This document shows, piece after piece, positions 58,010-64,000 of a stretch of 64,000 nt of DNA. Position 1 is the stretch's first letter, and each line of letters starts with the position of its first letter. The DNA is from Calendula officinalis. Its lineage: Eukaryota; Streptophyta; Magnoliopsida; Asterales; Asteraceae. The position numbers were made by a program, and so were the translations under genes. Under the pieces are notes generated by a model. It saw only the letters and a list, made by a program, of their open reading frames with translations. It did not search any database and had not been told where the DNA came from. Location: positions 16,047,373 through 16,111,372 of the forward strand of contig OY970820.1 of assembly GCA_963853835.1 (NCBI GenBank), given 5' to 3'.

Positions 58010-59064
58010 TATGGGGGCTCATTTTTAATATATATCTTATATATATAATCTTAAAGTTTTAAGTCAATTTAATAATTCAATTATTTTTTTTGGAAAGTTC
58101 AGTTTTTTATATAAACTAGAAGTTTAGTACCCGCGCGTTGCAGCGAGAGTTTAAATCATATGTATAAATCTAATGATTTGTTTTAATCTTGAAAAAAAAA
58201 ACAGTTAATACATATATACAAAATTATTTAACACTATAATTAAAAAAACTTATTTTTTCTTATAGAAGTTCATTAATTATACTATCTCCAAATTAAAATA
58301 AATAATACATTTCTATTTAGGGTGGGTCAAAATAAGTGATACAGTTCTAAAACTGATCTTATCTGAGGAAAAAGTAAGACCATTTCTCCATTAACTGTTT
58401 ACTTTAATAAAGTAAAAATTATCTTTATATCATTATTTTTACTTTTAAACATGATTAATATCATTTTATTTAAAAGAAGTGAGACTCATTATCTACTAAC
58501 TATCTATTTTAATATATCATAAATTATCTTTTAATTTTTTGTTTCAAAAATCATATTTTTCAAAGATAGATCATATTTTAATTTAAAATGTGAATCCGTA
58601 TTTTTCAAAAACCGTATCTTTTAATTTTTTGCTTCATAAACTATCTGTTAATTATAACTTTTGTTTAAATATAGATCATATAAATAAAAACTAAAATGTA
58701 AAATAAAGAGAGAAGAAATGAAAAAATATAAAATATAAAATAAATAATTTATAAGTATTGCTTTTGAAGATGACACGTGTACTGAGAAGAAAATGAAAAA
58801 TTAAGAAATTGGTTTTACTAGATGGCTAATATAAGAAAAACTAAAAGATAAACAAAGTCAATATGTGAGCAAATTAAAAAAGTTATCATCTCTGCCACTA
58901 TTCGTGAACTTTGATAAATGTTATATATAGTAATTGTGTATTTAGGGGACCCATTTTCATTTATTCACACAGGACCTTCAGAATTTCGAAGACGCAACTG
59001 CTTCTTAATAGCACTTTTAGTCAAATGCCACCGTTTTTAAATGAACTGATGGATTTGTACCATT
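58010..59064. other. Non-coding region with a degenerate MITE
   Basis: Positions 58315-58570 are a decayed inverse copy of MITE family 1 ('tcaaaataagtgatac', 'tacttttaaacat'). A 'tacccgcgcgttgcagcg' motif at 58129 recalls Helitron 5' ends but has no supporting 3' end. Otherwise nothing is seen. Confidence 0.45.
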
Positions 59065-59285
59065 GGCCCGAACTCAGATTTTACGGTAAAAGAATTGAGG
59101 AAAAAATTGATGCATGATAATAATGGTACTCAATTAGAAGATGAAACCAGATGGAACAGAATGGTACCCGATAAAGTAATATCCACGCATGGCGAATTGC
59201 ATAAAAGAGAGTTCCGACTAAAGTCAATCTTGACAAAAGAGGTATTGACTTAGGTCCATTAGATGCTCTATTTGTGAAGAGGAGA
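59065..59285 (+). pseudogene. LINE reverse transcriptase, C-terminal zinc-binding (zf-RVT) fragment
   Basis: In one frame SDFTVKELRKKLMHDNNG...ETRWNRMVPDKV, then after a shift HAWRIA*KRVPTKVNLDKRG and IDLGPLDALFVKR. The order F-V-lR, W-VP-KV, WR, R-PT-NL-RGI is that of the zf-RVT region of plant L1-type LINEs. A frameshift and a stop are present, and the rest of the LINE is missing. Confidence 0.7.
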
Positions 59286-59689
59286 TTCAAAACATTAACA
59301 CCAAAAACTACATTTAATAGGGTTCCGACGTTGCAAGTTGTGCGGCGGGCGAAAAAACATGATTCCGGTGAACATGCTTCTCATGGTTTCGATTTGGGAC
59401 TGTCGGCGAAAAACACTTTGGTCGATGGTCCGGGTCTGGAAAAAATGGGATGATAAGGCTTGTGGTTCAAGGTCTTCTGCTCGTTCAGGTATGTTTGGGG
59501 ATGAAAGAGTTTGGTGGGTTTTATCGATCAATCTATTTGCAGGGGGTTTTTGCAAGGAAATGAGTTTGATGATGATGGCGGTGTTCCTGTGATGATGAAG
59601 AACACAATAGTAGAAGATGAAGAAGGAAGAGAAAATTGAAAAAGAAAAAAAAATGTAAAAAGAAAAAGAAAAATATAAAAAAAGAGTTA
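59286..59689. other. Unidentified segment beside a MULE terminus
   Basis: Moderately GC-rich (59300-59580) with unconvincing ORFs on both strands. It may be captured DNA belonging to the truncated MULE on its right. Confidence 0.3.
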
Positions 59690-59862
59690 AAAAGGGGTAA
59701 TCTGGGGACAAAAAAATCGTTAGTTAACGTTGGATTTTGGACGGAATGACAGAAAAGTGAAATCCAGAAGTATTTAAGTACAAAAAAACTGACAAAAAAA
59801 GCTTAGGGACAGAAATACAAAATCGGGTATACCACTGGGACAATTTCTATAATTTACCCATT
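59690..59862. mobile_element. MULE right terminus, truncated element
   Basis: It is homologous to the right TIR of 33819-35015 ('cgttagttaacg', 'ggacggaatgaca', 'agcttagggaca') and ends 'ctataatttaccc'. No matching left TIR is found upstream. Confidence 0.65.
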
Positions 59863-60030
59863 TAATAAATAACTAGCAGGTTACCCGCGCAATGCGGCAA
59901 CGAGTACCCTGTGACTAAAATTGACGGCGATCAAGTAGTGGGTAGTGACGACGGTAGTGATAGTGGCTGCTGGTTGTGGTAGTGCGGATGGTGGGTGATG
60001 TTAATTTTAATTTTGTAAAGATTAATAAAG

Positions 60031-60167
60031 ATATCTCATAAGTTTCCTTAAATCCGAAATTGACGTTTTTTTAAATATGGACCGTTTTAGTTATGTTGAA
60101 TATCTCATAAGTTTCCTTAAATCCGAAATTGGCGTTTTTTAAAATATGGGTCTTTTAGTTATGTTGA
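60031..60167. repeat. Tandem duplication, 69-bp unit
   Basis: Two units (60031-60099 and 60100-60167) with few differences. Confidence 0.9.
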
Positions 60168-60204
60168 AGGTAAAGGTTATATATATTAATTGTTGGGATA
60201 AAGC

Positions 60205-60290
60205 AAAATATCAAGTAGATCAATTGGTTAACACACAGTCCGTACTCGCAAAAGTCTTGGGTTCGAATCCTGTAAACAATATTTTTTATT
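60205..60290 (+). repeat. tRNA-derived SINE or tRNA pseudogene
   Basis: A near-consensus pol III A box TAGATCAATTGG (60216-60227) is followed after 32 bases by a perfect B box GGTTCGAATCC (60260-60270), and then a T-rich tail. No full cloverleaf can be drawn: the 5' and 3' arms do not pair. Confidence 0.6.
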
Positions 60291-60894
60291 TTATTTTTGT
60301 GGTGTTTAAGATGTTACGCCAAAATAGAAATAAGATTAAGTTTAAGTTTAAGGACTTCTATACTTAGTAGTCCTAAACCCCTTAATAAGGATTAAGATAA
60401 CCTAGGAATTGTTAATTGAAGATGATCTTGGCGTTTGGTGATTCATGTTTTTCATGGCGCACAGCCTCACAACTAGAGATGCACACAAACCGGTTTTGCC
60501 AAAAACCGGTTTCGGGTTTGACCCTAACCGGTTTTGGTCAACTCCAGTCGTAACCGGTTTCTCCAATAACCGGTTGGGTTAGTAACCGGTTTCGACCCCC
60601 AAAAACCCCAACCGGTGTAACCGGTTACCGGTTCGGTTAGTAACCGGTAAAAAAACCGGTTTTGACCGGTTACACTTTAATACCCTTTTTTTTTCCGCAA
60701 TTCGATATCTAACACCACCGTTAAACGTTTTATCAAAACACAAACATTCATTAAGCATAGAAACGTTAAAAACATTCACGTACACATAATTAAACATAAA
60801 AATCCGAAAGTTCGAAAGCCCTAAAAAAACGATTACACTACAAATCATCGAGATTCGAGATTTACTACTAAAAATACGATTAAACTACAAATCT

Positions 60895-63071
60895 TCACTC
60901 TTCGTCGCTAGATTCTTGTGGGTCATTATCTTCATATTCATAACCATCGGAGCTAGATGCTCGGGACGCTTCACCTTCTTGAGCTATATCTTCATCGGAA
61001 AGTGAGGTTGCAAGACCTTGAGCAACTTCCATGTCGAGAAGTTCTTCTTCAACGTCAAGTTCCTTCTCTTGCTTATGTTTGTCTTGAATCCAGTCCGCTG
61101 CATCCAAGTGATCCTTCAAGCAAATACACATCTCCAAAGACGCCGGCGTGAGTCTTGTTCTCCTAATAGATAATATCCTGCCACTAACAGAAAAAGCCGA
61201 TTCCGAAGCTACCGTAGATGCTTGGACACTTAGTAATCTCTGGCCATGGCGCTTAGAATGGGAAATTGAGGCTCCCTTTCTTTCCACCAAGCCAATATAT
61301 CAAAATGTTCGATTTCTCGAGTGGTCATATTGCCTAAAAAGTTTATTTTTGTATATCTCGACAATTCGCCATTAGCGGATTCTTCACTACTCTCACCCCT
61401 CTGTCGTTTAGTTGTTTCCTCTCTTATAGTATTAAATAAATGGGCTAATGGGTCGGTGGGAACATCAACATTGCCAAAAATTGGGGCAAACGAACTTGAA
61501 GCATTTGGTTCACCATACTTTTGAAAATAAACCACAAATAAAGATTTAAAATTTTCCCAAAAATGATCTTGTGCTTCTTTAATATATGTAGGCTTTACCA
61601 AATGCAAATCCAAATCAAGACAAATTGCATTAATAGTGGTTTTGACACCGATTTTTTTTAAAGTAGGGTCTAACATGGCCGAACATGTAATTGCCAATGG
61701 TATTTTGCGAAAATATTTTCTTAGTTTAGTTTTCATTGGCGCGACCATTGTTTTATAAATACCACCTTCCAAATCAAAAGTATCAATTTTATGAGCCATC
61801 AAATATAATTGTTTTAGTACACAATGACTTGTTGGATAGTAAACACCGGAGACTAAAACCATTACATCTTTAGAAAGTTTAAACAATTCGGTTAACTTTT
61901 TAATAACCTCCCATTTTTCGTCACTAAATTTGTTTAAAATACGTTTCTTTGTAAAAAGTTTGTCATGAAAATATTGTAAAGTTTGACGTTGACGAATACC
62001 ACTTACAAACATGTCATAACTTGAATTCCAACGAGTGGTAATGTCCCAATTAGGTGATAAACAAAGTGAATTCGTTTGCTTACACAAACGAATATATCTT
62101 TTAACTCGTTTTGGAACCCTTTTAAAAACATCCACCAACATCAAATAAAACTCATGTGTTATAGCACCAATCTCCGGTGAGTTCAACCCATCTCGCACAA
62201 ATAAATTTATAATGTGTGCGAGACACCGACTATGGAAGAAAAGACCATTCACGGGAGGTTTGAATGATAATATTAGCTTTGCAACCGCATTTGTATTATT
62301 AGATGCGTTGTCAAACGAGATTGCAAAAACTTTTCCATTTAATTTATAGTAATTTATTACGTGACTTAACATATAAAATAAATTTTGACCCGTATGGGGA
62401 TGTGGAAAATCTTCAAACGCGATCACACGCTTCATCATTTTCCATGTGCTTGAATCGATCCAATGTGCGGTAACACAAAGGTATGAACCGGGCGAACCAT
62501 GAGGAGCCGACCAAACGTTCGTTGTTAGGTTCACACTTGTATTTAAATTTTCAAAACCATTTACTAGATCATTTTTAGCCAATTTCCAAAGTTTTAAACA
62601 ATCTCGTCTAAGAGTTGTACGACTTACATGATTATAACGTGGTTAAAGCTCTTGTTGGATGAGGCGCGTCAATCTTGGGTTGTCAAAGTGGTTGAACGGC
62701 AAACCTTGTTGAATCACGAATTTGGCCATATGTTCTCGACAACGTTCCGCTTGGTACGCAAAGATACCACCGTCTTGTGCCATAGTCGCTTGACCCTCTT
62801 GTTGTGAACCCCTTCTTATCGTTTGACAATGCTTTGCGACATGTGTCCTCATCGTTGAGTTGGAACGAGCTCCCATGAATTGACCACAATTTCTACAATG
62901 CGCCTTTATAAGACCATTGGTTAACTCCACTAAGTCGAACGACCCATTTGGTCCAAAAAGTTCGGGAACTCGTGTAGTTGGCAAAACTCTAGCAATACTT
63001 GCTGTTTCTTCATTTGTAGAACCAACGCCGGTGAAATCTTGACTACTTTGGCTTTGGTTTGGGTGCGACAT
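60895..63071 (-). pseudogene. hAT transposase (RICESLEEPER/Ac-like), broken
   Basis: I start it at the ATG at 63071 (MSHPNQSQ), because a TATA box at 63156-63163 lies too close to the upstream ATG at 63149. A BED-type zinc finger (HCRNCGQFMGARSNSTMRTH) is followed by TAA at 62643-62645 with the frame continuing. The catalytic part has LTTNVWSAPHG, where the family has Asp in place of Asn (62519-62517), YLCVTAHWID, and AISFDNASNN. Near 61234 one base is missing between MARD and LLSVQASTVASESAFS, the hAT dimerisation block, which then runs to an acidic tail ending at 60895. Thus three separate lesions: stop, frameshift, and a lost catalytic residue. Confidence 0.92.
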
Positions 63072-63155
63072 TTTGACGTTTTTTGCTAATCGAAAGTGTT
63101 TGGAGAGTGTTTTTGGGTGTTTTGAAGTTGTGATTTTAACCAAATGCAAGATATG

Positions 63156-63163
63156 TATTTATA
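63156..63163 (-). promoter_or_regulatory. TATA box of the hAT transposase gene
   Basis: CCCCTATAAATACAT on the minus strand, 85 bases upstream of the ATG at 63071. Confidence 0.6.
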
Positions 63164-63477
63164 GGGGAGTTTAGGGGGCAAAATGGTCCAAAAAAACCCT
63201 CCCAACGGTCACAAAACAGTCCCCAACGGTCATATGACCGTTTTTTAACGGTAATATACGATTCCAGCGAAAACTGGTTACGAACCGGTTATAAAACCGG
63301 TTACAACGTTAATAACCGGTTTCCGGTTATTAAAAACCGGTTACGGTCGATTTTTGGACGAAAAAGGCTAACCGGTCGGTTTTTCTATAACTGAACCGGT
63401 TACGGTCAAAACCGGTTTCGGTTACGGTTCGGGTACCGGTTTCGGTTTCAGGTATTTTGTGCACGGCTACTCACAAC

Positions 63478-64000
63478 TAGAGGCGCAAAAAGAAAATTTC
63501 TCAGAAAACTGTTTCGGTTTTAAAACCGGATCGGATTTTCTCGCGAAGGGAAAAACCGGATCGGAATTTCTCGGTGAAGGGAAAAAACGGTTTTCCAGAT
63601 TAAAATGTATAAACGGTCAAAAGCGGTTCGGATCAGCTTAAAACCGGTTTAGTTTAAAAACCGGATCGGATTTCGGACCGGTTGCGAAACCGGGTTGGAT
63701 CGATTTTGCGGGATTGCGGTTTTTTTATTTTTTTGTGCAATTTAAGATAAACATTAAGTATAAAACATAGACTTTTAACCAATAACCGGTTTTAAAACCG
63801 ATTTTTATCCCCAACGGTCGAATCTAGTTTTTAAACCGGTTTTTGTGTGCAACGGCTATATCCGGTTTTTAAACCGGTTTCTTCGTAAATCCGGTTTGTA
63901 ACCGGTTTCTTCGTAAATCCGTGTAACCGGTCTCGAACTTGAGGTTTTTTATCTAAACCGCTCGGGAAGGCTAGAAACTGGTTTAAAACTAGTTTAATAC
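63478..64000. mobile_element. Left end of a second hAT-like element, leaving the window
   Basis: It starts TAGAGGCGCAAAAAG right after CTCACAAC and has repeated 'aaaccggatcgg' and 'aaaaccggtttt' words, like the subterminal regions of the neighbouring hAT element. Its other end lies beyond position 64000. Confidence 0.55.

Larger units (their letters stand above)
60474..63469 (-). mobile_element. hAT transposon with ACCGGTT subterminal arrays
   Basis: Ends TAGAGATGCACA (left) and TAGCCGTGCACA (right, read inwards), with an exact 8-bp duplication CTCACAAC (60466-60473, 63470-63477). The 2996-bp element carries one broken transposase gene. Both subterminal regions (60490-60670, 63270-63450) have ten or so 'accggtt' words in each. 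Confidence 0.93.

Noticed and set aside
58122..58150. Helitron-like 5' end, with a similar motif near 59876
   Set aside because: The 'tacccgcgcgttgcagcg' motif fits, but there is no hairpin plus CTRR 3' end and no helicase.
59338..59711. ORFs of 84 and 138 codons on opposite strands
   Set aside because: No recognised domain; they overlap each other beside a MULE end.
60205..60290. Functional tRNA gene
   Set aside because: The acceptor and anticodon stems do not pair.

Overview
This is plant nuclear DNA: spliced genes, LTR retrotransposons with tRNA-Met primer sites, Stowaway-type MITEs, long-TIR Mutator-like elements (MULEs), hAT and PIF/Harbinger transposons, and a purine permease. The mix (Tat-lineage Ty3 element, Copia element with a large extra ORF after pol, LTRs starting TGTAAC, TIRs made of 'gtccctg' motifs) resembles Asteraceae genomes; that assignment is inference.

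Layout. 1-6217: 3' part of a Tat-type Ty3/gypsy element with the end of pol, a three-exon gene on the opposite strand with its own TATA box, a polypurine tract and the 3' LTR. 7226-8333: F-box pseudogene, with a 1.8-kb PIF/Harbinger-like element (8334-10153) whose TAA target site is the pseudogene's stop codon; the element carries only a Myb/SANT-like gene. 10278-12203: small transposon remnants, including a Copia-type LTR with PBS and a hAT MITE. 12633-32739: an amino-acid transporter (CAT) pseudogene split by an 18.3-kb Copia element (13124-31451), itself split by a 7.4-kb non-coding LTR element (14830-22230, target site ACTTT). 33819-38200: a Pack-MULE with an EF-hand gene fragment, a second short MULE, MITEs and AT-rich inverted repeats. 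38200-46076: a truncated gypsy element whose long LTR holds a 3-kb hAT element (41463-44455) and two MITEs. 47971-49164: purine permease, the only intact host gene seen. 50064-55085: a two-gene MULE with a transposase (two frameshifts) and a spliced GRF-type zinc-finger gene on the opposite strand. 55086-64000: mariner-like, LINE, SINE-like and MULE remnants, then a complete hAT element (60474-63469) inserted exactly at the end of another hAT-like element that leaves the window.

The region is a stack of nested insertions that can be ordered in time: CAT gene, then Copia (LTRs about 2% different), then the non-coding LTR element (LTRs about 0.4% different). Most transposase genes are broken by only one to three small lesions. 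Points most worth a second look: a short TACTACTG-type motif scattered through LTR, gag, pol linker, spacer and post-pol ORF of one Copia element; the two-gene MULE with a hairpin in its TIRs; the spliced antisense gene; the EF-hand Pack-MULE; and the Copia 5' LTR fused directly to gag. The window contains no CRISPR array, rRNA or functional tRNA gene that I can see.
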